Shown one piece after another: positions 37,301 through 51,800 of a stretch of DNA of 64,000 bases. This stretch comes from Chrysaora quinquecirrha (Eukaryota; Cnidaria; Scyphozoa; Semaeostomeae; Pelagiidae): contig JACTAT010000105.1 in NCBI GenBank assembly GCA_014526335.1, positions 635,676 through 699,675 of the forward strand, read 5' to 3'. The notes below the pieces were generated by a model. It had not been told where the DNA came from. It ran no database searches and saw nothing but the letters and a program-made list of their open reading frames with translations. Within the stretch, counting starts at the first letter, position 1, and every line of letters starts with the position of its first letter. The translations under genes were made by a program, and so were the position numbers.

Positions 37301-40300
37301 AACGATAGTGTATCAATCCTACTGTTTAAATTTAAATAAGATAATCTGAATGAGACGTAAAGGTGAAAGTTTCTGGAAATTCACTGCAGTAAAACAACGT
37401 ACCCCCATTTACAACATTAAGGTCTATTTTCAAGACGGAGGATTTTAAAGCAAAACCCTGGCTAAGTGAACAAAAATTTTTCGTAAAACTCCGTCAAACT
37501 TCCGAGATTAAAAAGCAATCTTTGACGGTTTAACCACACCAGAAGAAATTGTACGACAAGTAAAACACACTTCGCAATGTTTTGAAACAATAAAAAACAT
37601 CGTACTTGTCATGTATGACGAGCAATATTTTGTGACCTGGCCAAACGTTCAGACATTGTTTGACAACAAGGTTTGACCAACAAGGTTTGGTTGTTTTTCC
37701 AGGTCCTAAGGATGCATCTCCAGGTATATTATTTTAATCTGCCTGCCAGATTGAATATAGTGCAGATATAGCTTTCTCTATATCTGCATATAAAATTGGG
37801 ATCTTAGGCAAATTTTATGACCGTTTTTCTCGGCACCCTAGTTCTGGTCCCCAGCCAAACTTGCATTAAAAATACCATGATTATGTCATGAGTAACAAAA
37901 ACATTGAAGGGGATATGAACTTGAGGCTCCTTGTCAGCAAAACAGATAAAAATCGTCTCATCAGGTGATCAGTGAAAAATATGAGAATGTGTAATTGTAT
38001 TACCTGTGAGTTTGAGTGGTGGTGGTACAGGACCAGGTTTAGGGCCTAAAACAAAAAAGATTTTTAGAAAAATGTAATCAGATCTAACGAATCTAAAACA
38101 AAAGATAACAATTTTGATTTGAACACCCAAAAATTTAACTGTTCATCTTGAAAGCTTCTAGGCAACTTAGTCGACGGCAGCTGCAGATATGCAGTTGGCA
38201 CTGACCTGATAGTAAGACACCTGTGCTCCTAGAAACAATGAAACTGCTCTCCTGTTAGAGATTCCAACGGAACCTTCTGCGTTGGCACTGACCTAGTAGT
38301 AAGATAACTGTGCCTCTAGAAACAACGAAACTGCTCTCCTGTCAGAGATATTCCAACGGAACCCTCTGCTAGGAAGGCAGTCTGTCCAAGCTCTGGTAGA
38401 ATCTACCGGAATCATCAAATGAAATAAGAGTCCAGATGTCCAAGCAATGCCAATGTCCCAATGGCAATGATTCCAAATAATATGTCGAAACATGAAAGCC
38501 GGACTACTGCGACTGCGGGATGTTTGAAATATACTTTAATAGTCCATAGTTCATGCTAATTTTTAAGCCAACCCAAATTGGGCTATAGTAAGGAAAGCTA
38601 TACTTATGTTATGTACTGCGACATAATATACTACGACTTAGACATAGATCAACGGGCTAAATATGGTTCAGTTTAGGTCATTTGGAGGAAGGATTACGTC
38701 ATGACATGCTTGAAGTGTTGTAGATACAGTAATTACCGACGTGTAAAATTGGCTCCTTAGTGATGAATGGCTGCGCCAGTCAATATACAGGTAGTATAGC
38801 AAAAACATTAATAAAACAATAGTCCTGAGCTAAGGAGGTCAGTAATTGTAAAGCACTGTTGAATATACGCATTTTTTTATATAAGGAACCTTTGGCCTGA
38901 GTTGATGCTGGAGTTCCTTAACTTTTCAAGGGCATGAGGCTGAAAGTTCCCTACACTGTTCCTTGTCGTCGTGTTCTTGAAAAAAGTAACTCTTAGTTTT
39001 TCATTCGAGCCTCGATAGTTCCTCAAAGTTCCTTAATTTTTCAGCAATCGGGTTCCTGATTTTCAGCATCGAGTTCCTTATAAAGCTGATCCTTATAAAA
39101 AACGTGTATGCTGTTATAGATAACGGCCCTATTTTAAAGTAATGTCTTTTTACCTTTTACCATTTTAACTGTCATCAGAAAGCATAAACAAGATTTAAAA
39201 AAAATGAAAAATTAAAAACGCGTACCTCTCTGAATGAAAGTGCTACGCCAGTTCCTTGCACTGTTTCTTCCTTTCATTCCATATTCACAGAAACAATCTC
39301 TACCTCTCGCTGAATCCACAGTAACTCCATTAGCAAGCTGTCCATTTCTTTTCCTAACACTGCATTTTGCATAACAAATTTCTTTGTTTGCAAATACACC
39401 AATCTTTTCTTCACTTCCACCAACACCATCACCGAGTGCCCAGTTCGCTGGCCCTGAAATAGTTTCAACATATCCAATGTCATGTTATTGTATATTATCT
39501 GGTCGATACTGGAATGTCTTATGCCAAATTTTAACAACTATGAAAATAACTAAGACTTGGGCGAAATAAATTCCTATATCCTTATCAGGCATGGTTGAAA
39601 GTGTGTTATTCCTGTGTAGCAAAGAAATAAAATGCAAAAACTTCTGGTGGCGTGGACCTAGGCTGTTTAACAGTCTTACTAAGGACTTTAGTCCCGTATG
39701 GTACAAGATAAACTAAGGTACTTAGTTACACGATTACGCCAAGTATGTGTCTATTGTGCACATGATTCCTAGCATGCATTGGTTTCGGCGAGTTGGATGA
39801 GTGGAAACAACACTGCGCCACGCTGAAGTAAAGAGTTTGTGTTACTGTACACTCGTTTTTTTATAAGAAACCGCCTATAAGAAACTATATATGGAAAAAG
39901 ACTAAGAAACTATTTCGGCTTCTAAATTCAGCATTCTACTTTGCTGATGTGCTTTGTGTAATGCTTACGTAAAGATAATCCCCAAAACTATTATACTTAT
40001 GTCAATACCCGAAAATTTCCATATTTTCACTGCTAAGAACATGATACTTCATATTTAAACCCTTATTTCACGAAACTTTTCGAAACTTCGATTTGTAAGT
40101 TAAGAAACTCTGCGAGAAACTTTTACTATACCAATTGTGCTCAAAGTTAAGAAACCCTACTATATGGCTCAGAGCATAGTTTCTTATAAAAAAGTGATTG
40201 TGTTTTACGTTTTTCAAAACATCTAGTGTAAGTGGAAATCCCTACGGATGGTAGCAGTGAGTTCGCTGGCCCTGAAGTGTTTTTAACGGATCCAATGTTA

Positions 40301-43300
40301 TTCATTCCTCTTGCCCCACAATTAAATTCTCAACTGTCAGTGTCAACCGATTTTGGCTGCACAAATAGGGTGAGGATTGAGAACCATTAGGCTCTTATTT
40401 GCCATAGGTTATTTCGGTATAGGATACACTGAAGGTCCCGTTAAAGGTAACACAATAATAAAACCTGATTTGAATATAAAACATTATTTGCAACAAGCAT
40501 TATATTTACCTGGAGATGGAGGTACCGGTTCTGCAAGAGAAAAACAAATAAATTAACAATAATATAATTAAGCCTATAACAACTGTTTCTTAAAAGGGAA
40601 ATACCAGGAAATATTAACCCGTCAGTACAAAAGCGAGCTTGCGAGATTTCGTAGAGGTTGAGGTTAATATTTTCGGTACTGCTCGAAGGAAACAGTTATT
40701 AAAAGGTTTATTGCCCTTTTGAAAGGACATGGTCATGACCCTTGACGATTAACGAAGTATCGTGTTTGGGGCCATTACAACGAAGCCATTTGGTGCTGCG
40801 TTCTAAATCTAAAGATTTCGAACGTTTGACGCAATGAGCGGGCATTACCGGATAATAATAATAATACCCTAGACTGATTATACCCTATCATTACATCGCA
40901 TTCGAACGTTTTCCGCCAATCAGAGAGCATAACAGAGTTGTGGCCCTGGTCAAGATTATCGACGATCATAATGTTTAACAGCTGAAATGTTAGGCCTTGG
41001 ACAAGTGAACCGAACATTCCCTGGTCATCTTCCAAAATTGATGTTCAGTGAAAAATCAAGTTCATTTGGCCACCTTATTCATGTACTGAACATTGTTCAG
41101 TGAATGTTTGACCGGAGTCAAAAATGTTTGGTGAACAAAATTTGTTTAGTGGTTGAAAAAAGTACAGCAAATGTTTCAGTGAAAAGTTCAGTTCATTTGG
41201 CCACTCCGCACTGAACAGAGCGTAAAATTTTCAGTGGTATGTTGAGTGAAATTTGAATTACCCTTGGCCTTACACTTCTAATGCCAGTTATCTGGATCAC
41301 TTAAATTCAATTTAGAACTTACGTTTTATTAAAACAATTCGGAGTTAAGAAGTGATAAACTAACTTGTTTTCAGTGCGATGACTTCAACTTCGCAAAGAG
41401 TAAGATATTCAGTGGTTCTCAGCACGACAAAAACAAATTTGCCCTTCTTTGCAGCCGGACATTCCAATTCCAATGTCTGTCCTCTGCCAGCTTGTCCGGG
41501 GTAATAAACACAGCTAAAACAGAGTGAAAACATATATTCTATAATGCACCTTAAGTCAGTCATTATTTCAATGCTGCCGCTGCTAAAGTACTTCTAAATG
41601 CTCAGACACTGCGCCTTGAACTTCTCTCGATCAATTGCTAGGTTGGCGCCATTACACAGAATGAAATATACAAAAAATAAATCAACTTACCGTGGGTTTG
41701 CATTAGGGTTATTATCAACATTGCCAACTCGAATATCGATTTGACGAAGTCTGTTCCAGCAACAATCACCTCTGTTTGTTAATTTAACCTTTTTCACCGG
41801 TTTCAATCCGCCCAAATCAACTCTCCACCATGGATTCCCTTGTCTGACTGTGTGAGTGCAAGATCTGCCACCCCATTGGCTGTTCTTATTTCCATCAACG
41901 GCTCTTGAGGATACACCACCATGGGCGGTTGTAGATTGCTTTGTTGGTTTGCCTCTGGCAATGTTACCTTGAAACAGAAAGGTCAAGCGTTAGGCTCTGG
42001 GGAAACGATCAAACATTGTTTGTCAAGCATTTGAAACTTGCTTCTCAAAAAAAAATGTTTTACTGTTTTGGCACGTCATGAAACATTCAGTGTTAACAAA
42101 GTTACTCACCGGTCATTGGTGGGGCCGGAGGAAGAGGCTTCGTAGCTGCAAAACAAAAGATAAATCCATTGTTAGTACTGAAAATGCGCTCAATTTAAGC
42201 AATTTAACATATAGCTAGCAGTCTTATACAGTTACAAAAAAGTCTCTTACTTTTCAAAAGTCAGCACCATATTCTGCCTTAATGCTAACCTTCTAAGATA
42301 AACCATGGGCTGGTAAAACAACACAAAATGGTTCTTTTATTTAAACCCTAAATGAACAGGGTTAAACAACAGTCCTGGTATCAATGCATTTCTAATACTG
42401 AGCTACAGTATCGGGGAGAACGTTCTGAAACTGCGGAGTGCCATTGGCTTTTTATAGCTTTTCATAAACTTCTCAAAATTTCTGGTCGTCCACCAAGTTC
42501 CATGTTTTAATCGGTTCTGTCTTAAGTCTTAATTCTCTTCACCTTAGGGCCTCTTCTAAGAGACATGGACTGGGTGGGCATTCTATTGCTGTTTTCGAAA
42601 CAAATGAACAAAAGACTGTGATTTAAAATAGTAGAAGATAGGGGGTACTCTGGGGCAAGTGTCCACTAGCTAGTAGGCTAGATGAGGCACTGCTTCATGT
42701 CTAAATACATATCAAACAAACATCGAATTCAGGGGGGGGGCAAAGAACTCTAAGAATACTACTGTCAAGTTTTTGATGCCTTTAATTGTTAACCGTGACT
42801 TTCGAAGCGCCGAAGGCCTTAAAACAAGATACTTACCTCCTCTAATACCAAATACTTCAACTTCACACAAAGTCAGCCATTCTTGCACTCGCAAAGCCAC
42901 GTATACATATCTACCAACTCTAGGTGTTGTGCATTGTATGTCTTTGGTTTGTCCTTTGCCAAAGGCACCAGCATGGAAAGCACACCTATCAGAAAAAAAT
43001 AAAATTTTCATGTGCTTGTTCGTTCAAACATTGCTCGCGAAACATTTGAAATTCGCTTGTGAAAAGAATGTTTGACCGTTTTGGTCACGTCAAAAACATT
43101 GCTTGTCAAATATGTTTGCTTTGGACAAAGAGAAAATGTTTTCGTGGTTTTCTAAAAACAGCGTACGGCAAATCAAGCATCTTAAACAATGTTTACGATG
43201 TGAACAAACAGTCAAACATCGCGTGAAAAGCAAATCTGCAATGTTTGAGAAACAATGTAGGGTGGGCTGGCCAGAACCTTGAAACCAGTAGCGTTCAAAG

Positions 43301-45816
43301 AGCTACGTAGGTCTGTGGTACCCGGGCAGACTTATTACATAAGTCCCACCCTTCGTAAACAGCAGCAGCAGTCTTTAGCAACAGCAACAACTATTTACTT
43401 TAAAAGATTGAATTGGATGGCCTAATGCTCAGAATAGTTCTGAGTGACCTATCGAAATATGATTGGCCTTAGGAGTGAAAACTACGCTCGAGGAAAAAGT
43501 CTAGTACCCGGGCGGGTACAAGACCTGTGGTTGGACGGCGATGTGTCACCGAGACTTAACAGACCCACCAACCTATAACGAAGAAACAGACCGGGAGAAA
43601 TATGGAAGCAGAATATGCGAGTAATAGAACTTTCTAGGCCATAACATTTTTTGACGCAATATCAACACTATTCGGACTCAAATAAAGTGAATTTTTAGGT
43701 TTCTTCAGTTCCCCACCCTCTTGTATGGGGATTTAGTCAAAATCTCACCCATTTGTAGATAATTCAGGCCAAAACCCAACCCATATGGGCCGCCCGTGCC
43801 AGTACCTTAATTATATTAAATACCCCCTCCCTGGTAGTGGCCCTGTCAAATTTTTTGTTGCTTAAATTATGTTGAAGCCTTCAAAATTGAGTCTTGGCAA
43901 AACGATGTGATGCTAGAAGCAAAATCAGAAAAATTCAAACAAGAGTGTCAAAGTAGCTACTAACAAACTTACAGTGCGTTAGCATCAGGATTGTTGTCGA
44001 CTTTTCCAACTTTGATTTCAATTTGACGCAGTCTAGTTTCACAGCAGTCACCTCTGTTTGTCAAAGAGACTTTGTATACTTTTTGAAGTGCGTTAAGATC
44101 AACTCTCCACCATGGTTTTTTGTCTCTGTTTGTGTGAGTACATGATCTTCCGTTCCAGTGACTGTTCTTATTTCCATCAACAGCTCTGGACGATGCACCA
44201 CCGAATCCAGTAGAAGATTGTTTGGTTTGCTTTCCTCTTGCAACGTTAGCTGAGAAAACAAATCAAGGTTCATGTTCAAGAGAGGGAAAACTAACTTATG
44301 ACGGCTAATCATCCATTTAACCAAAAATGCGATAAAAAATTCTGGCTCTCAAGAAAAGGGATATTAAATAAAGAGGGCATTCAAAACAGGGGGGCTGGTT
44401 TTTATGAATCCAATCAGTTCCAATACTAACCTTAAAACCAAATATCAATGTTCATAAGATAGAGAAAACTGACTTAAAATTGGGCTCCTCTAACACAAAT
44501 AATGATCTGAATTATGTCACGATTTTCCCCGTACGGCAGATATCATCAACGGAATACCTTTCATGAATACACGCTTTTTTTTATGAAGAAACACTTTATA
44601 AGGAACCTACATGTAAAAAGCCCGAAAATTTAAAGAACTTATACTACTAAGGAGAAAATCATTAAGGAACTTTTGAATGTTGAATACTTTTATCACTGCA
44701 AATAATCAAGAATTAGAAAGCCGGTTCCATTCATTTGCGGTCGAAAATCATATAAATTGTACGTTAAGCATGTATCCAATGTTTCTTTGAGAAGTCTCGA
44801 GCTTTGCTCACATGCAAATGTCTCTCTTTTATTGTTAAGACCACTGTATGTGCAGTTAAAATTAAGGAACTATTAAGGAACTTTTTGAACTACGATTGCC
44901 TCAAAAGAGGCCCTAAAACAAGGAATTTTAAGAACTAGGCCTTGAGGTAGGTTCCTTATAAAAAACAGCTTGTATTCCCAATATTTCTCTAATTCCACAG
45001 CCAAAGTGAAGCGTCACATGATATTCAGTGCTGCATGAATTACTATTATCCCTTGCAATAAAAGTTCTTAAACAAGAAAGAAGTCGTAGTTTCAGCAGAG
45101 CCTTCCTGCAGTGAATGTGACTACAAAAATGTTTCCAGCATCTGCGTGCCCGTGTGCTTTCAGATTCCCTATTACTTTCACATGGAGTACGGTTATTGAT
45201 GGTAAAAGGTGACACAATATCATCATAAATTCAGTAGCTAGTTCCATCACTCTTACAACAAACCTATGTTTTGCGCAAGTAAGACCTTCACACCCTACTG
45301 GCTGTTCTAAACTTTAATCTCTCATCTTTATCATAATACAGAAAAGATCAACAAATGTTATTTTTCATATACTCACGCGTGAGAGGAGGAGTTGGAGGTA
45401 GAGGTTTTCCAGCTAGAAAATTGAAAACAATTATCTTAATAAAATAACGTGTTATATTTTTCTAAAAAATACTGAAGACAGAAGTCTTCAAGCGTCAACA
45501 GAAGGAAGGAAGGGTAGTACATGAGTTTATTGAATGTGCAATGTTGCTAGGTTCAGAAATGCAAGGAAGTAACCAATTTTGTTGTAAAAATTTATACAGC
45601 CAAAAAGCAAACAAGCAAGCACGCGAAACAAAAAACAAAGGAGCACATCAACAAACAAACAAACAAACAAACAAACAAATAAACAACAAAAAGGCAAACA
45701 AACAAAAAAACACACAAACAAACAGACAAACAGAAAGAGGTACAGAAAGAGGTACAGAAAGACGAAGCAGACAGACAGACAGACAGACGTAGCAGACAGA
45801 CAAACGTAGCAGACAC

Positions 45817-45848
<32 letters not shown>

Positions 45849-48800
45849 AACAAGCAAACAATATATCAAACAACTAATCAAAAAAAATAGCAAGCCAGCG
45901 AGCAAAGAAAAAGGAAACGATAACAAGCAAATTAAACAAATAAAAGCAAACAGACAAACAAACAAATACCTAAACAAACGGACATGAAAAATTGATTATA
46001 CCAAACTACTAACCTCCTTTTACAGCATACACCTCGACTTCACACAGCGTGAGCCATTCTTGTACACGCAGTGACACATAGACATAACGACCCATCTTCG
46101 GAGTAGGACATTCAAGGGCCTTCGTTTGTCCTTTGCCGAAGGCCGGTTGGTGGTATACGCATCTTTAGAAAAATACGAAAACTTATATAAGTGAAAACAT
46201 GTAGCATTAAAAGTAACAATGTGGGCGACGAGATGCAGATGAGAATTTACCTGTCAATATTTTAACTAAAACAAACATTCAACAATTGTACAGTCACATC
46301 TTAAAAATTGTGATAAGGGAAGGAGGGGACAGGATACTTTACAACGGTATAAGGCTCTGGCCAAACGATCAAACATTGTCAAATATTTGAAATTTGCTTG
46401 TCAAACATAATGTTTCACTGTTTGGCCACATCACAAAACATTGCTCGTCAAACAGGTTTTCCTTAAAAGTAGCACAAAATGTTTTTCGAAAACATTAATG
46501 AGCGAATTCTATTTGCCAAGTAATGTTTTGTTGCGTGGCCAAAAGGTCAAACATTGCTTGTAAAGCAAATCTAGAATAGAGTAAATATATTCGGTCTTAT
46601 CAAGGCTGTTTCTGACCCCGTATTAGACATGATAGTCACCACTTATCATGACAAGCCTTTGATATTTAGTTGGACAACGTTACGAGGGACGGAGACGGAT
46701 ATCAAAGGCTTGTCATGATAAGTGGTGACTATCATGTCTAATACAAATCTAGAAAACTTGACCAACAATGTTTGATCGTTTAGCCAGGCCTATAATGCTA
46801 TACAACACACTTTTCATAAGAAATCTGCAAACCCATCTTAGTACCTACGACGTGTCGCTCCCAGAAACTCAGGGACGCTTCAAAGTTTCCAAGCCTCCAA
46901 TTGGCATCTCAAAGCTTTGGGTTGTCACATTTTATCAAACGTCAGAAATATAGGATGCTCTTACTAAAAATGGTGTACTAAAAAGACGTCTGGCCTGTAT
47001 GCAGCCGCAAAACCTTTCTGGGATAGCTTGAGCATTAAGAACATTTGAGGCCACCCACAGGTTAAGGCCCTAACCAAACGGTAAAACATTGTTTGTCAAA
47101 CATTCGAGATTTGCTTGTGAAACATAATGTTTGACCGTTTGGCCACATCATAAACATTGCTCAATCCATTGCTTATTAACTTGATCCAAGCATAGAATGT
47201 AAAAACATCAATGAAGGAATTCCGCTTGCCAAGCAATGTTTTGTGATGTGGCCAAACTGTCAAACATTGTAAAGCATGTAAAGCAAAATTTAAAATGTTT
47301 GACCAATTACGTTTGATCGTTTGGCCAGGGCCTAAGAGAAGGCGATCACTGAGAAAGGTGGAGTCAAAGTAATTTTTTCTTACAAAAACTAGCAAAAGAA
47401 TGAATAAGTGATTAATTGTCGGAAATAACCTTGCAAACATTGTTATTGTTCAATACGTAACTGGTGAATGCTGAGCAGTGGTCCCAGCTAAGGCAATATC
47501 ATCATTGGTTTAAGCAACAGATTTTCTGCTAGTGGAAAACGAGTGTAGCGGCACACCAAACGATACAAAATGCAAGGTCAAGACAAGCAAGATCACCCTT
47601 ATTGCTTCTTGCCGAAACGAGTATCTAGCAGTGAAAAAATAAACGCTTACATTTCATTAGCATCGGGGTTATTGTCAACTTTACCAACTCTAATCTCAAC
47701 TTGGCGCAACCTATTCCAACAGCAGTCTCCTCTGTTAGTAAGCTGAACTTTCTTAATCTTTTGGAAACTTTTCAAGTCAACTCTCCACCATGGTTTTCTG
47801 TCTTTATGAGTGTGAGTACAAGATCTTCCATTCCAGTGGCTATTCTTGTTTCCATCAACGGCTCTTCTTGCTTCACCACCATGGGCGGTTGAAGACTGTT
47901 GTGTTGACTTACCTCTTGCAATATTGCCTGAAAACGAATCAAATAGTTCAGATATGTTGAGCCTTGGTCAAACGCTTCCAACATCACACCCAACTTATTT
48001 TTGAATGTTGCTTGTTGCTGGGACAGGGCTGGCTAAATGAATCAACTTGTCAGCTAACATTCGTATAAAAAATGTGGTCATGACTAAGTGTATAAGGAGC
48101 AAGGAACAAATGTTGGTAATTTCTTATGTCTTGTGTATATTGGATGGCTCAGTGAATGGCAACAGGGGTAGAGGACGCCCTAGAAGCAACTGGTTAGCAT
48201 ATATCAGGCGATGGACAGGATGATCGCTAAGACCCTGGCCAAACAATCAAGCAATGTTGATCCAACATTTGAAATTTTGCTTGTCAAGCAAAATGTTTGA
48301 TCGTTTGGCCACGTCCAAAAACATTGCTCGTCCAACACTTTTTTGCGTGCGTCATTTTTTGAATCTTTTCAAGGCGTTCGTGCCTGTGCATTAGCAATAA
48401 CACTGTTGTTGGTGGGCAATGTTCTTGGACGTGGCCAAACGGTCAAACATTTGTTAAAAAGCAAATTTGAAATTGGACCAACAATTTTTGATCGTTTGGC
48501 CAGGGCCTAACAGATTGTACTCGTATAGCCGAAGATAGAAATTGGTGGAGGAGTGTTGTCCGGTCATCAAAGTGTCTCGACGGTCGCAAGACTACGAGAT
48601 GATGGATGGTTGGATGTCTTTTCCAAGCAATTAAGTTAACAGCTGTTAGAAGCCAGTTTCTGAAAGACTGAAACAGCTGCGTGTTTTGTCTTCCAAGAGC
48701 GCCTGATGCGCCTGGGTGGACGGATAGGCTAACGAAGCCAACATTCCGAATTTCTGGGAGAATTTTTTATCCTGGCCAAACTTCAGCTAGCATCATCAGA

Positions 48801-51800
48801 CATGATGTTGGCTTACGAAACAAGGAGGCAAAACTTTGCCAGCATATGTTCCAACATGAATATTGAGCAATGTTGGGGCCTCATTACATGAAGCGAGCTG
48901 ACCAGGATCGGGCCAATATGAGGAGTGGGCTCGTTTCACTTGACCCGTGTTTATATGAAAAAAAAAAACAAAGTTGGTCAGCCTTTCTATAACACGGGTT
49001 GGGTTGGCGCCAAAAAAAATTTCTATTACACAACCCGTTGTCAACCCATCTCATTGCAGTTATGTGGGTAAAGCTGGCCCGGGTCAACTCGGTTAGCCCA
49101 GCCAACCCGCTTTGATAACCCAAATAAACTTGACTTGCGGAACCAACCTGCCTCATGTAGCTAATCGGAAACTGATTGATTTTAACAGGCTTTACTATTG
49201 AATACTGGGTCAGCGATAACTCGGCAAATGGGCCAAACCTGAGTCAGCTCGCGTCACATAATCAGGTCCTCAGATGAAGTGTTACATTTGGCTACATTCG
49301 GCTGGATATAGTCAATAAACCAAAGATTTTGACGCTGAGTTCTACAGAGCTGATTCATTGCGGACCGTTTACCATTTAATTACAATACATCACTAGTCAT
49401 AGAGCAGTACTCAAACTTCATTTCACAGATAAAGAAAAGCAGATATTTACCAGTGAGTTGAAGAGGTTTGGGAGTGGTTTTCCACCTGAAAAAAAACACA
49501 AGGATAAGGTACTTCTGGTAGGCTAATGTATCGTATAAAATTTATGCTGATCTATTCGTATTGTAATCAGGGAGAATGATAGATAGACACTTCCCTGACT
49601 GACAGGTGATACAATCTGCAAGAAGATGGAAGATAAGACTCTGGCGAAACGATCAAACATTTTTTGTCAAACATTTGAAATATGCATGTCAAGCAATGTT
49701 TGACCATCTGGCCACGTCACAAAACACCGTTTAGCAAGCAGAATTCGTTTGGAAATGATTGTGGAAAGCTCAAAAAAATTTTATGCTTGTATCAAGCCAA
49801 AATCTTTAACGAGCATAAATATAATTTTGTGGCCAAACGGTCAAACAAGCAAATGTCAATCATTTGACCAACAATGTTTGATTGTTTGGCCAGAGCCTAA
49901 AAACTAGATACATACCACCTCTGACAGCAAAAACTTCAACTTCACACAAAGTAAGCCATTCTTGTACACGAAGATAGACATAAAGATATCTTCCCCTTTT
50001 AGGTGAAGGACATTCAATCTCCTTTGTTTCTCCTTTTCCGAAAGCTCCATGATGGAAAGCACAACTGTAATGAATAGATTTGAATTTAAATCTTATTGCA
50101 AATAGTCAAACATCAGAGATCGAAGGAGTGCGCGTTTAGGGGCACAAAATTTCGGGACAGCTTAGGGACGACCTTCATTTGACTTTAGGGAAGATTTAGG
50201 GATGTAGTCGAAAACTGATCCTTTATCAGTAAGAACACAGCTTGCCCCTAAATTATAAGGACTGTTTAGGGAAAGAATAGGGTTTATGGTCAAATTAGGG
50301 ATAAAGTTGGTTTAGGGTCGACGTGTTTTATTGTGTATGAATTGCAATATATAATGGCTTGAACGCATCCAAGGCTGCTTTGTTAGTTACCGAGTAAGCA
50401 TAGATTGTAAGTTAGTTAGTTAGTTAGCTTATTAGTTAGTTAGATAGTTTGATGGTTTGCAAGTTACACAGTTGGTTAGTAAGCATAGCTTGTAAGTCAG
50501 TTAGTTAGTTAGCTTGTTAGTTAGTAAGTAAACAAGATAGTTAGCTAGATAGGTAGTTAGTTTGTTAGTTAGTTAGTTAGTTGGTTAGTTAGATACTTTG
50601 ATAGTTTGTGAGTTACACAGTTGGTTAGTAAGCATAGCTTGTAAGTCAGATAGTTAGTTAGCTAGTAAGTCAGTAAGTTGGTTATTTAATGACTTGAAAC
50701 ACAACAAAAAGTATGGAAAGAAAAGTCAAGACATCATTAAAGCTTTTTTAAGTCCCTCTTTACAGTAACCAAACCACTTCTAGTATATTATACCCCTATA
50801 TCAAGAAGGTTTTCAAGCAAGCTCCCTATCTATTAAGCCGTCTGGGTCAACGCGACATTTTTCTGGAAGATAGCCGAAATATTGAGTTAGGGAATCCTGT
50901 CCACGTGGGATGACAGGGATTGCGGTCGCTTCGCTTTAGTAGAGATTGTGCAGCAAATGTTTCTTCAAATTCACAAATTTTCGAAGAAATGGAGAGAAAA
51001 TGCCTCTTTCAGCAGATAAGCTGGGAGTCGAATCCCTTCTTTTATTTTAAATCCAATAAAACGTGAAATTGAAGCAAAATTGGCTGCCCTACATCTCCTG
51101 AAGCAGCCACACCACAAATCATGGCACGCGGAGAAGCTTCCCCTACTCATGATGTCGGCCATCTTCCAGAAATATGTTGCCTCGACCCAGATCTCTTTTA
51201 AAAAGGTCCATTCTTATGAGGAAAAACATAAACCAAACTTACAGTGCGTTGGCAGCAGGATTGCGATCAACATTACCAACTCTGATTTCAATTGCACGAA
51301 GTCTCACTTCACAGCAGTCACCTCTGTTGGTTAACTTGACTTTCTTTACTTGTTCGTAAGCTTTTAGGTCAACTCTCCACCATGGTCTTTTGTCTCTGTG
51401 TGTGTGAGTACATGACCTGCCACCCCATTGACTGTTCTTATTTCCATCGACGGCCCTTCCGGATACACCTCCATGGGCGGTTGATGACTGTGATGTTGGT
51501 TTTCCTCTTGCAATGTTGCCTGATAAAGGAAAAATTGAAAATTAGAAAGAGATATACAGAACAGACTTAGGCCGTGGCAAATCAAACATTGTTTGTCAAA
51601 CATCTGAAAAATGGCTTGTTAAACAAAATGTTGTCCCGTTTGGCCATGTCTCAAAACAATTTTTCCGCTTGTAAGAAGCAGAAAATGTTTTGAAGTTTTC
51701 GAAAACATTGCCTTTCCAGTTTGTTTGTTAAGTAATGTTTGCAACGTGACCAAACGGTCAAACATTGCTTTTTAAGAAAATTTCGTTTGACCAACAATGA

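Noticed and set aside
45527..45977. Cys/Val/Leu-rich frames on minus that look like membrane proteins
   Set aside because: Artefact of (CAAA)n and (CAGA)n microsatellites.
50100..50345. Possible interstitial telomere from repeated TTAGGG
   Set aside because: Words are scattered with irregular spacing and no tandem run.
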